Position numbers and translations under genes: made by a program. Below the pieces are notes generated by a model, which saw nothing but the letters and a program-made list of their open reading frames with translations, was not told where the DNA came from and did no database searches. A DNA stretch of 64,000 bases from Halomarina salina (lineage in GTDB: Archaea > Halobacteriota > Halobacteria > Halobacteriales > Haloarculaceae). Below, piece after piece: positions 7,361 to 15,473 of this stretch (its first letter is position 1; every line of letters starts with the position of its first letter). The stretch covers positions 79,119-143,118 of the forward strand of contig NZ_JALLGW010000004.1 in assembly GCF_023074835.1 (NCBI RefSeq), read 5' to 3'.

Positions 7361-8173
7361 ATGCGCTCCGCCCTCCCGCTTGCCCTTCTTCTCATGGTCG
7401 CCCTCGCTGGCTGTGGGGGGTTCATGGGGAGCGCCCCCGCCAGTACATCAGACAGTCCGACCCCAGCTGCCGTGCCGACCGACCATCCCCTTGCAAACCC
7501 GCCACCCGGTCTCACTGCCGGTGGTATTTCCGACCCGCAGACCCTCGCAGCAGCCCATCGAGACAGCCTCAACGCGTCGTCGTTCACTATTCAGACACAC
7601 GTTCGTTGGCAGTACGCGAACGGAACGGAGGCACTCAACGTCACGACTCGGACGAACGTCGCAGCCACCCACCAGCAATGGCGGACCATCACTACGTCCC
7701 ATCAGGTGCCGACCGAAACCGCGGTCGTCCAGTTCGATGAGTGGTACAATGGCTCTCACTCGTTCCAGCGGATACTGGTGAACAACACGACGGTGAGAAC
7801 GGGAGGACCGACGTTCAGCCCGAACCAATCCGTCCCAGACCGGCAACGTAGCCTCGCGCTTGTGTACGCCAGTGCCCGCGACCCAACCATTCGGACAACG
7901 AACGGACTGATTCAAATACAGACGACGACCCCACCAACACGGACTGCCCTCACCGAATCGGGAGTCGAGAATGTGACCAACTGGACGTTGACTGCGACGG
8001 TGACCGATGACGGGCGCGTCACAGAGTATCGGGTGACCTACACAGGAACCGTCGCTGAACTACAGGGCACGAGAGTCACCGGAGAGACTGTCGTTTCGTT
8101 TGTCGTCCCTGCTGAGGCAGGTGTGGACCGCCCCGATTGGGTCGCGCGGAACACGACGGCCACAGCTGCGTAG
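7361..8173 (+). CDS. DUF7537-type lipoprotein, paralogue B
   Basis: A 270-residue lipoprotein with signal MRSALPLALLLMVALAGCGG, a Ser/Thr/Pro linker and the shared PLANPPPGLTAGGI start. It also shares DEWYNGSHSF and TDDGRVTEYR with its upstream neighbour, so the two are tandem paralogues, each in its own unit. Multiple N-glycosylation sequons are present (NAS, NGT, NVT, NGS, NNT, NQS, NWT, NTT). The ATG at 7361 lies about 25 bases after the TATA-like AGTATAACC, fitting a leaderless start. A TTG three codons upstream is the alternative. Confidence 0.85.
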   Translation: MRSALPLALLLMVALAGCGGFMGSAPASTSDSPTPAAVPTDHPLANPPPGLTAGGISDPQTLAAAHRDSLNASSFTIQTHVRWQYANGTEALNVTTRTNVAATHQQWRTITTSHQVPTETAVVQFDEWYNGSHSFQRILVNNTTVRTGGPTFSPNQSVPDRQRSLALVYASARDPTIRTTNGLIQIQTTTPPTRTALTESGVENVTNWTLTATVTDDGRVTEYRVTYTGTVAELQGTRVTGETVVSFVVPAEAGVDRPDWVARNTTATAA

Positions 8174-8175
8174 GT

Positions 8176-8239
8176 GAGAGACTCACGCTCTGTATCTATC
8201 GAACACGCCGAACGAAGGACTCGTGCCGCGAGTGTATCA
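8176..8239 (+). repeat. Array repeat, full copy
   Basis: A 64-base copy from GAGAGACTCACGCTCT to CTCGTGCCGCGAGTGTATCA, two bases after the stop codon of the preceding gene. Confidence 0.7.
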
Positions 8240-8299
8240 TCCGCCAGTCCCCAAAGCGTACCGAAAGCTTATACGAAAACGTATCAGTTTATCTGGGAC

Positions 8300-8995
8300 A
8301 TGGCTCCGTCATGGTCCCGACGCGGTATCCTCCGACTCAGTGGGGCAGGGGTTGCACTCCTTGCAGGCTGTGCGAGTGACCAACCGGCTGGTAATCAGTC
8401 CTCCATCAACTCTCTACCTTCCGAAACGACGGCGGCGACACGTCCGCCCACATCACCGACGAGTACGCAGACCTCCGAACCCACGGCATCATCAACCCCT
8501 GAGGAGGTTCCGGTCGTCACACCGCCAACGTGTGACAGCAGTCTCACTCGACTGGACCGCCCATCCGAGTCGGTCTCGTACAGTCAGGTCAACGGCTTCG
8601 AGTTGGCAGCGAGTGCCGATACGGTCGCACACGGCGAAGACATCGGGTTCACGCTCAAGTGGGTCGAATCGACTGGTGAAGACCCGGAGACGGGCAACAA
8701 CGAGATGTTCACCATCGACTGGGAGACCGAGAACGGGTGGCAGTCGATTTATCGAATTCGGGACCCACCGAATGCGGGCTGGACCAGCCTCGCACACACT
8801 GCCCCATCGAACGAATCGCCACCAGTCACGTGGTTCGAGTGGTCATTTACCACGACCCAAGACGGGCTGGCTCACTCGACCCAGTTCAACGTGCCCTACG
8901 CCGTTTGTGAGCCGCTCTCCGCCGGAACGTATCGGTTTGTCTACTGGGGACTGGACGAAGCGGCACTCGGGTACAAATTCGAACTCACCGAATAG
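8300..8995 (+). CDS. Lipoprotein, array gene (Tat signal)
   Basis: A 231-residue lipoprotein. The signal (SRRGILRLSGAGVALLAGC) has a twin arginine and a lipobox. A long Ser/Thr/Pro linker of ~50 residues follows. The C-terminal ~150 residues are predicted to be an immunoglobulin-like beta sandwich (GFTLKW, LAHSTQFNVPYAV, GTYRFVYWGL). I trimmed the start to the ATG at 8300, because a TATA-like CTTATACG lies 30 bases upstream. Function is unknown. Confidence 0.8.
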   Translation: MAPSWSRRGILRLSGAGVALLAGCASDQPAGNQSSINSLPSETTAATRPPTSPTSTQTSEPTASSTPEEVPVVTPPTCDSSLTRLDRPSESVSYSQVNGFELAASADTVAHGEDIGFTLKWVESTGEDPETGNNEMFTIDWETENGWQSIYRIRDPPNAGWTSLAHTAPSNESPPVTWFEWSFTTTQDGLAHSTQFNVPYAVCEPLSAGTYRFVYWGLDEAALGYKFELTE

Positions 8996-9000
8996 ACCTG

Positions 9001-9064
9001 TGATACACCCACGCTCTACGTCTCTCGAACAGCCGAGCGAGCGACGCGTGCCGCGAGTGTATCG
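9001..9064 (+). repeat. Array repeat, full copy
   Basis: TGATACACCCACGCTCTACG through GCGACGCGTGCCGCGAGTG to TATCG, six bases after the preceding stop codon. Confidence 0.7.
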
Positions 9065-9124
9065 GTCAGTTCACAAGATGTGTGTACCCAGAAAAGATAT
9101 ACTCGCCAACTCACCAGTGTCCGT

Positions 9125-9562
9125 ATGACTTCCCCTCTCTCCCGTCGGCGAGTATTGGCACTTGGTGCCACCGCGTCAGTGAGTGCTCTCGCAGGTTGTA
9201 CTGACTATGTGTTCGGGGGACCACAGGAATATCTCCCCGTTGTCGTTGAGAACAACCACGACGAATTACACCGCATGATGTTTTCGGTAACCAGTGAATT
9301 CACTGGGGAGGTTGGGTCGTCAGAGTATTTTATCGACTGGAGACAGCTCAGCAGTGGTGAACAGTATCGGTTCGACGAAGGCGTTCCGTATACCGACTAT
9401 AGCCCGATGCTCACGGCAATGGCGACGCTCGAAGACGGGACATTCGGGCGTGTCGAGTTCGAGTTCTACGAATTTGAGGAACTCCGATTCCGAGTGACGA
9501 GCGAGAAAACACTTGACATTGTGCCAGTACCAGCGGCTGATGGACAGCAGACACCGAATTGA
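9125..9562 (+). CDS. Lipoprotein, array gene (Tat signal)
   Basis: A 145-residue lipoprotein starting at the ATG at 9125. The signal holds SRRRVLALGATASVSALAGC with a twin arginine and lipobox. The mature domain of ~110 residues is beta-rich (LPVVVENNHDELHRMMFSV) and recalls the small immunoglobulin-like lipoprotein domains common in haloarchaea. Function is unknown. Confidence 0.75.
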   Translation: MTSPLSRRRVLALGATASVSALAGCTDYVFGGPQEYLPVVVENNHDELHRMMFSVTSEFTGEVGSSEYFIDWRQLSSGEQYRFDEGVPYTDYSPMLTAMATLEDGTFGRVEFEFYEFEELRFRVTSEKTLDIVPVPAADGQQTPN

Positions 9563-9610
9563 GCTCGCTGCGTCCGGGCTCTCGGAATGTGCTGCCTACA
9601 ATATTCCAAT

Positions 9611-9672
9611 GGTAGACTCACGCTCTGAGTCTCTCAAACGGACCGAGAGCGACGCGTGCCGCGTGTATATCG
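9611..9672 (+). repeat. Array repeat, full copy (slightly short)
   Basis: GGTAGACTCACGCTCTGAG through GCGACGCGTGCCGCGTGTATATC. Its right arm is altered compared with the other copies. Confidence 0.65.
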
Positions 9673-9685
9673 TCTGCGACCCATC

Positions 9686-9958
9686 TCACAGACTATCGTG
9701 AATAGAGGATTTCACCCGGACAACCATCGCTTGGCTTTCGGCGATTCCGCAACCACAGTTCGGGCAATGTGACGGCTTCGTATCGTCTTGATAGCCGTAC
9801 ACACCGCCATCAAATCCGCACTCATCGCAATCGACACGGTACTCGCCCGGAACATCAAGGAGCCGTCTGATGACGTCCTCGTAGCTTTCTCCTCGTGCTT
9901 TCCGTGAGTGCAATTCGTCCGCCAGCTCGTTACTCGCTTGAATCGATGTCCGACCCAT
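9686..9958 (-). CDS. Small antitoxin-like protein with zinc ribbon
   Basis: A 90-residue protein in two parts. The N-terminal ~35 residues (TSIQASNELADELHSRKARGESYEDVIRRLL) resemble the ribbon-helix-helix or VapB-like segments of haloarchaeal antitoxins. The C-terminal part has a zinc ribbon with ligand pairs CDEC and CPNC. It has no toxin partner beside it and lies alone between array repeats, against the array direction. Confidence 0.65.
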   Translation of the reverse strand: MGRTSIQASNELADELHSRKARGESYEDVIRRLLDVPGEYRVDCDECGFDGGVYGYQDDTKPSHCPNCGCGIAESQAMVVRVKSSIHDSL

Positions 9959-10032
9959 GAGAGCTGCGACGACGGCTATTCGTAAGTATCTATGGCCACT
10001 ATAGAACTATAGTGACAGAGCGTGGCTGTATC

Positions 10033-10095
10033 GTTAGACCCACGCTCTGCGCCTCTCGAACGGGCTGAGTGAGCGACGCGTGCCGCGAGGCTAAC
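10033..10095 (+). repeat. Array repeat, full copy
   Basis: GTTAGACCCACGCTCTGCG through GCGACGCGTGCCGCGAGG to CTAAC. The left GTTAG and right CTAAC again change together, keeping the terminal pairing. Confidence 0.7.
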
Positions 10096-10155
10096 AGTGA
10101 GCACTCAACTATCACGTCGAATGAATCTTGTACATTCGGAAATTTTAATGAATCA

Positions 10156-11559
10156 ATGACCCTCCGTATCCTACACTACGCCGACGTTGAGAACGCCTAT
10201 GACGATGCCAGCGGAATTGGACGGCTCGCTGGCCTCATCAAAGAGTTGCGTGATGAGGAGACCATCATCTGTGGCTCCGGTGATAATACCGGACCCGGCG
10301 TCCTCTCGGTCGTCACCAAAGGACGGCAGGCACTCGATTTCTTCGAGGCAGTCGACCCCGATGCTGAGACTTTCGGCAACCACGACTTCGACCACGGTCC
10401 CGAACACCTACTGAAGCTCGTCGACGAATCCCCTCAGCCATGGGTGTGTGCGAATGCGTTTCGAAACGGCGACCGATTCGCGGGTACGCAGGGTGCCGTC
10501 CCATGGACCATCATAGAGGCAGGCAACACACGAGTGGGCATCATCGGGGTTGCACATCCCGAGACTGTCGGCATCAACCCGTATGCGGGTGATGTCGAGT
10601 TTACCGACCCCGTCCCAGCCGTTGAGGAAGGGATTAGCACCCTCAGTGGGCGTGGTGTCGACCGACTCATCGTCCTGTCACACCTCGGCGACGATACCGA
10701 CCTCGCCCGAGCGGTTGATGCTGACGTCATTCTCGGTGGGCACGACCACGACCGACTTGTCGACTGTGTCGCTGGGACGCTCGTCTGTCGGCCGGGTGGC
10801 AACGGTCGATTCGTACTCGAAGTGTCGTTCGAGGGAGAAGCCCCGACAGCTACACATCACTCGGTAGCTGATGGTCCACCGGATACCGAGGTAGCAACCG
10901 CGCTCCGCAATCGAGCGGAGGCAGCAGGACTCATGGATGTCGTCGGCACTGCCGAGACGCCAGTGGTGTGCGACATGATGGCCTCGAAACGGGGTGAGAG
11001 CAGATTGGGCAATCTCGTCACTGACGCCTTTCGGACTACAGCAGACGCGGACATTGCGGTGTTCGCCGCGGGTGGGTTCCGCCGCCGACCGCCGTTTGAA
11101 GGGACCGTCACAGCGTTCGACCTCGTAGGTGTCATGCCCTTCGACCGAGAGTTGGTCTCACTACGTGTTGATGGCGAAACGCTGTGTGATGTCTTTCGAC
11201 AGCTCGCGCTCGCTCACTTCGACGACGCGCCTCACTGGTTCTTCGGCCACGTCAGTGGAGCGAGTATAGTGTGGGATGATGTGGCGAACGAACTTCGGTC
11301 CGCCCACGTGAACGGAGGTCCCATCGAATCGACCAAGCAGTACGATATCGCGACGACCGAGTTCCTCGTTGAGAACGACACGCTGTTCCCTGCATTCAGG
11401 CCGGACGATGTCGTCGAAGCGTATGGTCTCGTGTACGAGGTACTCGTGGAGTATGTCCGTACAGTAGGTCTCAACCCACGGCTGGAGGGGCGGATTCAAC
11501 GACCGACCCTCGACCCGGAAACAGTTCCCGACCGGGACTGGCCATTCAGCCCCGAGTGA
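10156..11559 (+). CDS. 5'-nucleotidase / calcineurin-like metallophosphatase
   Basis: A 467-residue UshA/5'-nucleotidase family enzyme that would hydrolyse nucleotides or cyclic nucleotides. The metallophosphatase half shows YADVENAYDD, GSGDNTG, FGNHDFDHG, LSHLGDD and GGHDHD, the usual dimetal ligands. The C-terminal half has the 5'-nucleotidase substrate domain (SRLGNLVTDAFR, VGVMPFDREL). No signal peptide is visible, so it is probably cytoplasmic, unlike most members. I chose the ATG at 10156, immediately before the conserved LRILHYAD strand, because the 29 upstream codons overlap the array repeat. Its TGA overlaps the next repeat. Confidence 0.88.
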   Translation: MTLRILHYADVENAYDDASGIGRLAGLIKELRDEETIICGSGDNTGPGVLSVVTKGRQALDFFEAVDPDAETFGNHDFDHGPEHLLKLVDESPQPWVCANAFRNGDRFAGTQGAVPWTIIEAGNTRVGIIGVAHPETVGINPYAGDVEFTDPVPAVEEGISTLSGRGVDRLIVLSHLGDDTDLARAVDADVILGGHDHDRLVDCVAGTLVCRPGGNGRFVLEVSFEGEAPTATHHSVADGPPDTEVATALRNRAEAAGLMDVVGTAETPVVCDMMASKRGESRLGNLVTDAFRTTADADIAVFAAGGFRRRPPFEGTVTAFDLVGVMPFDRELVSLRVDGETLCDVFRQLALAHFDDAPHWFFGHVSGASIVWDDVANELRSAHVNGGPIESTKQYDIATTEFLVENDTLFPAFRPDDVVEAYGLVYEVLVEYVRTVGLNPRLEGRIQRPTLDPETVPDRDWPFSPE

Positions 11560-11619
11560 TTCACCACGTTCCCAGTCTATCGAACGGGCCGAGTGAGCGA
11601 CGCGTGCGGTGGGGCCTAC
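11557..11619 (+). repeat. Array repeat, diverged copy
   Basis: It starts at the stop codon (TGATTCACCACG), keeps the middle TCGAACGGGCCGAGTGAGCG and ends in a diverged right arm (GGTGGGGCCTAC). Confidence 0.55.
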
Positions 11620-11659
11620 GGCACGTAGCACTAAACACAGCCCAGCTGATAAGTCTGGT

Positions 11660-12244
11660 ATGGACGCGCTCTCCCTCTACGACGAATTGCAAGCTATCGC
11701 TCGTGAAGGGCTCTACTACGCCGACGACCCGTACGATGAGGAACGGTACGAGCGAATCCTCGAACTCGCCTCAGAGGGGTATGGCGAGGCGCTCGAATTG
11801 CCAGCAAATCACGTTCAGGAAGAACTCACCGACGGCCTCGCTGTCCTGACCCCGTTTGTCGGGGTGAAGTGCGGCATCTTCGACGAACAGGGTCGGGCAC
11901 TGATGATGAAGCGAGCCGACACGGGGGAGTGGGATATGCCGGGTGGAGCCGTGGACACGATGGAGTCGCCAGACGAGACCGCCGTCCGCGAGACGAGTGA
12001 AGAAACTGCTCTCGACGTTCGTGTCATCCAGCATGTCGGCGTCTACTACGTCCCCCCGAACAAGGCCGACCCCCATTCGAGTGTCATTCTTACGTATCTC
12101 TGCGAGCGAACTGGTGGCGACCTCACACTGTCCCATGAGGGGACTCAGCTGGAGTACGTAGACCCGACAACAAACGACAGACCATGGAGTCTGAGCACCG
12201 ATGAGTGGGCGCTGGACCTTCGCTCAGCAAATGCCGGGCGATAG
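11660..12244 (+). CDS. Nudix hydrolase
   Basis: A 194-residue Nudix enzyme, likely cleaving a nucleoside diphosphate derivative. An N-terminal helical domain (ALSLYDELQAIAREGLYYA) matches the Nudix_N_2-type extension seen in ADP-ribose pyrophosphatase relatives. The Nudix box spans about residues 94-117 (GAVDTMESPDETAV, then RETSEETAL). The usual glycine near its end is alanine, while the catalytic RE...EE is intact. The ATG at 11660 follows a TATA-like CTGATAAG. The stop TAG is within the following repeat. Confidence 0.88.
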   Translation: MDALSLYDELQAIAREGLYYADDPYDEERYERILELASEGYGEALELPANHVQEELTDGLAVLTPFVGVKCGIFDEQGRALMMKRADTGEWDMPGGAVDTMESPDETAVRETSEETALDVRVIQHVGVYYVPPNKADPHSSVILTYLCERTGGDLTLSHEGTQLEYVDPTTNDRPWSLSTDEWALDLRSANAGR

Positions 12245-12298
12245 ACCCACGCTCTACATCTCTCAAACGGACCGAGCGAGAGATGCGTACCGTGTAGG
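12240..12298 (+). repeat. Array repeat, copy with diverged right arm
   Basis: GATAGACCCACGCTCTACA through GAGAGATGCGTACCGTGTAG. The first bases supply the TAG stop of the Nudix gene. Confidence 0.6.
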
Positions 12299-12374
12299 AA
12301 ACGAAGGGCTGTGCTCAGTCACCGTCTCGTAATGGCTGGAAGCACTCAATGAGTCTTCTGTGAGTGCCTTGAGG

Positions 12375-12569
12375 TCAGCTTCGCACAAGCCGGTAGGTGA
12401 CTCCCACTGCGACGACAGCGGCGACGAGGCCGACTATGAACGCAACCGGTTGATTGGCGAACGACTCTCCCCATCGCCAGTCGAGGAAGATGCGCCCACC
12501 AATAGCCACGATGACGAAGGCAATTCCGACTACTGTCCCGAGCGTCGAAGTGTCGCGTCGGAGGACCAT
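12375..12569 (-). CDS. Small two-TM membrane protein
   Basis: A 64-residue membrane protein from the ATG at 12569 (MVLRRDTSTLGTVVGIAF). Two hydrophobic helices are visible (TVVGIAFVIVAIGGRIF and VAFIVGLVAAVVAVGVTY) joined by a short charged loop. It points away from the wHTH gene to its right. Function is unknown. Confidence 0.6.
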   Translation of the reverse strand: MVLRRDTSTLGTVVGIAFVIVAIGGRIFLDWRWGESFANQPVAFIVGLVAAVVAVGVTYRLVRS

Positions 12570-12670
12570 GCGAGTGTCACTACAGTGGCCCATATTAACA
12601 ACCCGGGGTCACGATTCCACGGCGTGGAACTGTGTCGTGGCGACTATATCTCGTCCGATAGATTGCTCTG

Positions 12671-13036
12671 GTGACGCGTGAAATGGGCACTGAGGACGAA
12701 GACGTTCGTGACATCGCGTCTCTCCTCGCAGATGAATGTACACAGACGATACTCACCGAAACCGTTACTGAGCCGATGTCAGCGAGGGAACTGAGCGACG
12801 TCTGCGACGTCTCCCCCCAGACGATTTATCGCCGATTGGACGGGCTTCTCGACCACGGCCTCGTAGAAGCGGAGACGAAACCAGACGCCGAGGGGCATCA
12901 CTACAAGGTGTATACAGCGACGCTCGACCGGTTCGTTGTCGAGCTTACTTCGGAAGGACTTGAGCTCTCTATTTCACGCCGAAATCAGATGGCAGACCGG
13001 TTCACACGATTCGTCGACGAGGTTCGGGACCGATGA
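12671..13036 (+). CDS. ArsR-like winged-helix regulator
   Basis: A 121-residue DNA-binding protein with a winged helix-turn-helix (EPMSARELSDVCDVSPQTIYRRLDGLLDHGLV), a wing (GHHYKVYTATLDRF) and a C-terminal helix for dimerisation. The TATA-like CTATATCTC at 12643-12651 is about 25 bases before the GTG at 12671, favouring a leaderless GTG start. The ATG at 12683 is the alternative. It overlaps the next membrane gene by ATGA. This wHTH/membrane pairing is common in haloarchaea and may be a membrane-linked sensor. Confidence 0.85.
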   Translation: MTREMGTEDEDVRDIASLLADECTQTILTETVTEPMSARELSDVCDVSPQTIYRRLDGLLDHGLVEAETKPDAEGHHYKVYTATLDRFVVELTSEGLELSISRRNQMADRFTRFVDEVRDR

Positions 13037-13341
13037 CTCCACTCCAACTTACTCCAGCAGTTCAATCGCACATCGCACTCGTCCTGACGGTCACCTCCAC
13101 AGTACTCGGGCTCGCCGTCGGGTACATCGCGTTACGCGGCTACTGGCGGAGTCGCAAACGCCCAATGTTGTTCATCGCGCTCGGGTTCTTCCTCGTATTC
13201 TGGACTCCGGTGTTACTTCTCATCGGTCCATATCTCGTCCCACTCGTTGGGGGGTTCGTCTATGGAATGCTCGGTGAGGTGAGTCAGATTCTCGGGCTCT
13301 TGAGCATCCTCTATGGACTGCGGATGCCACCCTCCCGATAA
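13033..13341 (+). CDS. DUF7521-type membrane protein
   Basis: A 102-residue membrane protein with three hydrophobic helices (SHIALVLTVTSTVLGLAV, MLFIALGFFLVFWTPVLLL and a final LGEVSQILGLLSILYG). The basic loop GYWRSRKRP follows helix one. It starts inside the stop of the wHTH gene (ATGA), so it is translationally coupled. I recall the family as DUF7521, regularly next to wHTH regulators. Its mechanism is unknown. Confidence 0.8.
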   Translation: MTPLQLTPAVQSHIALVLTVTSTVLGLAVGYIALRGYWRSRKRPMLFIALGFFLVFWTPVLLLIGPYLVPLVGGFVYGMLGEVSQILGLLSILYGLRMPPSR

Positions 13342-13358
13342 TGCCGACAGTTCTCGAC

Positions 13359-13390
13359 TGATAGCCCCACGCTCTACGTCTCTCGTTCAG
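13359..13390 (+). repeat. Array repeat, left half
   Basis: TGATAGCCCCACGCTCTACG then TCTCTCGTTCAGG. The right half is absent. The stop codon of the minus-strand methyltransferase begins four bases later. Confidence 0.55.
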
Positions 13391-13393
13391 GTT

Positions 13394-14170
13394 CTACGCT
13401 TTCTGTCCGACGAACAGTCCCATCGACTTCTGAATCTCCAATGGGCCGTCGTCGAGGTGGTCATCGGTTCGGTCGGCAAAGTCGGCGACCTGTTGACCGT
13501 CTACCTTCTGAAGCGAGGCGGCATATGCGACAAGCGGTTCGAGCTCCGGGACACGGAGGAACGTATCACGTTCGTACCTGTGGACAGTGTCGAAGTGGTG
13601 GGATAGCTGTTCCCCACCGTTTTCGAGCGTGAACGCTCCCTTGTCGGATGGCTCGTGGTCAGTCGTCGCCATCAGGAGCGCCCGGAGTTCACGCATGTTC
13701 GCCTCACCGTTCGTCGTTGCGAACAGTCGGCCTCCGGGCCGTAACACGCGGTGCATCTCCGAGAGTGCGACGTCACGGTCCGTGTGGTAGAGCATGTGGT
13801 TCGCGACGACAGTGTCAACGCTTTCGTCCGCGTACGGGAGGGACTCTGCGGGTGCCACGCCGACGGTCGCTTCGAGACCTGCATCGAGGAGCGACTCACG
13901 TGCGTCAGCGGCCATTCCCTCCGAGAAATCGGTTACCAGAAGCCTCCAGTCGTCAGGAATTCGGTCGGCGTTGTCCTGCCATAGCTTCGCGGTGCCACAG
14001 CCCACCTCGAACAGGTCGGCATCAGCTGGCACGGGGTCGTAGTGGTCGAACACCCACGGCCACCAGTCCCGGTCGGCGACCTCGTACGTCTCGTGAAGAT
14101 GAATGCGTGCGCTCAGGTTCGCCCCATCTGCATACTGCTCGGCTAGTACAGCACGGTCACTCTCGTTCAT
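13394..14170 (-). CDS. Class I SAM-dependent methyltransferase
   Basis: A 258-residue methyltransferase. Motif I is LFEVGCGTAKLW, the acidic loop is LLVTDFSEGM, motif IV lies near SVDTVVANHMLYHTDR, and the post-motif LRPGGRLFATTNGE is present. This is the UbiE/methyltransferase-11 type, and the acceptor is not predictable. I chose the ATG at 14170 (MNESDRAVLAEQYADG). It runs against the array direction, filling the place where the right half of the preceding repeat would be. Confidence 0.88.
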   Translation of the reverse strand: MNESDRAVLAEQYADGANLSARIHLHETYEVADRDWWPWVFDHYDPVPADADLFEVGCGTAKLWQDNADRIPDDWRLLVTDFSEGMAADARESLLDAGLEATVGVAPAESLPYADESVDTVVANHMLYHTDRDVALSEMHRVLRPGGRLFATTNGEANMRELRALLMATTDHEPSDKGAFTLENGGEQLSHHFDTVHRYERDTFLRVPELEPLVAYAASLQKVDGQQVADFADRTDDHLDDGPLEIQKSMGLFVGQKA

Positions 14171-14212
14171 GATTGCTCTCTCGTCTACCGTGTGAAAAAT
14201 GGACTCCCGAGC

Positions 14213-14276
14213 TGATACACTCACGCTCTAAGTCTATCGAATGGGTGGAGTGAGCGATGCGTGCGACGAGTCTAAC
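14213..14276 (+). repeat. Array repeat, full copy
   Basis: TGATACACTCACGCTCTAAG through GCGATGCGTGCGACGAG to TCTAAC, 64 bases, between the methyltransferase start and the next membrane gene. Confidence 0.7.
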
Positions 14277-14320
14277 GGTTGACCGCAACACTTGTCAGTC
14301 ATTACTACTCACCAGTGCTC

Positions 14321-14779
14321 ATGTCCTCCTCTTCTCTCGCTCTCGCCGTCTACCTCCAGAGTTCGTCGTTCACTGGCTACCAGTCGGTAGAGACAGGCGT
14401 TCTCGTCGCGGCACTCGGTGCTGGACTCTTCAGCCTCGTTACGACGGCGCTGTTCGTCCTGCCACAACTTGAAATCGAGAAGGGAATCGTAGGAGCCGTC
14501 GCCGTGGCTGCATTCTTTGCATTGGTTCTCTTCGGCTTCGCGTTCGTCCCGGCAGTGCTGTTCTGTACGATGGGTCTCATGACACCACTCGCGCTGTGGC
14601 TGGTGGTTGCAGGCGGATACACCATCCACGGATGGAGTCTTCCCGGAGAAGGTCAGACGTTGGTTGGATTCGTCGTCGTGGTTCCAGTAATACTCGCTGT
14701 CCTCCTCGTCGCTGGTGGCATCGAATACGGCGTCCGAGTGTGGCTGAACCTTGCCCCACCGTCAGTGCCGTTCCTCTGA
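14321..14779 (+). CDS. Four-TM membrane protein
   Basis: A 152-residue membrane protein from the ATG at 14321 (MSSSSLALAVYL). Four hydrophobic segments are visible, around residues 24-46, 57-78, 82-100 and 113-135. I preferred this ATG to a TTG 14 codons upstream that abuts the repeat. Two bases separate its stop from the next repeat's GATACAC. No family recognised. Confidence 0.65.
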   Translation: MSSSSLALAVYLQSSSFTGYQSVETGVLVAALGAGLFSLVTTALFVLPQLEIEKGIVGAVAVAAFFALVLFGFAFVPAVLFCTMGLMTPLALWLVVAGGYTIHGWSLPGEGQTLVGFVVVVPVILAVLLVAGGIEYGVRVWLNLAPPSVPFL

Positions 14780-14844
14780 CGATACACTCACGCTCTGAGT
14801 GTATCGAACGGCCCAAGTGAGCGACGCGTGCCGCGAGTGTATCA
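14780..14844 (+). repeat. Array repeat, full copy (closest to consensus)
   Basis: CGATACACTCACGCTCTGAG through GAGCGACGCGTGCCGCGAG to TGTATCA, 65 bases. The left half also carries its own small palindrome, ACTCACGCTCTGAGTGTATC. Confidence 0.75.
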
Positions 14845-14897
14845 GTCCAATTTCGAGTTAGCAGAAGATACTTGCTCGCCAATAGGTAATGTTCCGT

Positions 14898-15428
14898 ATG
14901 AAACGCCGTGCCCTCCTTGCCCTCTCTGGGGCTGCTCTCAGCAGCCTCGCGGGCTGTTCCGACGCAATCCCATTCGGTTCTGATGGGGCAGCAGATGCGA
15001 CGACCGTCGAGCAACCGGGCTGTTCATCGTATAAGGTCGACCAGATAGTGAAACCCTCCGAGGAGACGTTGGGGGTCAATTACGAGGTGTCTGGGGAGCT
15101 TTCTGGCGATACCGACAGCTGGGAGGAGACGATTTCGCTGCAAAACACTGGGCGCTCACCAGTAGTCCTCACTGGCGACGGAGTTTTGTTCGAGACGGCC
15201 CGGAAGTACACGTTCAGCGAGTTCACGCTTATCCCGAGCGCGGAGGTCACGTTCATCACGTTCGGTGACCCGTCAGCATCAACCGCGACATCTTGTCCCA
15301 AATACGACTATGTACGTCGGATAGACCTTGAGGAACCTCTGTTACAGGACCAAACAGCACGCGTCGCGTTCTTAGAACTGGATGGAGGGCACTTGTTTGA
15401 CACAGAGATTGAATTGCCCAGTTCGTAA
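14898..15428 (+). CDS. Lipoprotein, last array gene
   Basis: A 176-residue lipoprotein. The signal MKRRALLALSGAALSSLAGC is nearly the same as in array gene 1, and a lipobox cysteine is present. The mature part is a beta-rich domain with a cysteine pair (GCSSY, TSCPKY). An ATG three codons upstream is possible. A TATA-like AGATACTTGC lies about 25-30 bases upstream. Array genes 1, 2 and this one share the start motif (M-K/N-RRALLA) and may be paralogues. Confidence 0.8.
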   Translation: MKRRALLALSGAALSSLAGCSDAIPFGSDGAADATTVEQPGCSSYKVDQIVKPSEETLGVNYEVSGELSGDTDSWEETISLQNTGRSPVVLTGDGVLFETARKYTFSEFTLIPSAEVTFITFGDPSASTATSCPKYDYVRRIDLEEPLLQDQTARVAFLELDGGHLFDTEIELPSS

Positions 15429-15473
15429 TGGTGCACACCCTCTACTCTGACTTGTAGTCGGGTCGGCCTATTC

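Noticed and set aside
5741..10095. True integron attC sites, since two copies start GTTAGAC (matches GTTRRRY)
   Set aside because: Most copies start GATACAC or TGATACAC, the paired RYYYAAC core is not kept, and no IntI-type integrase is seen.
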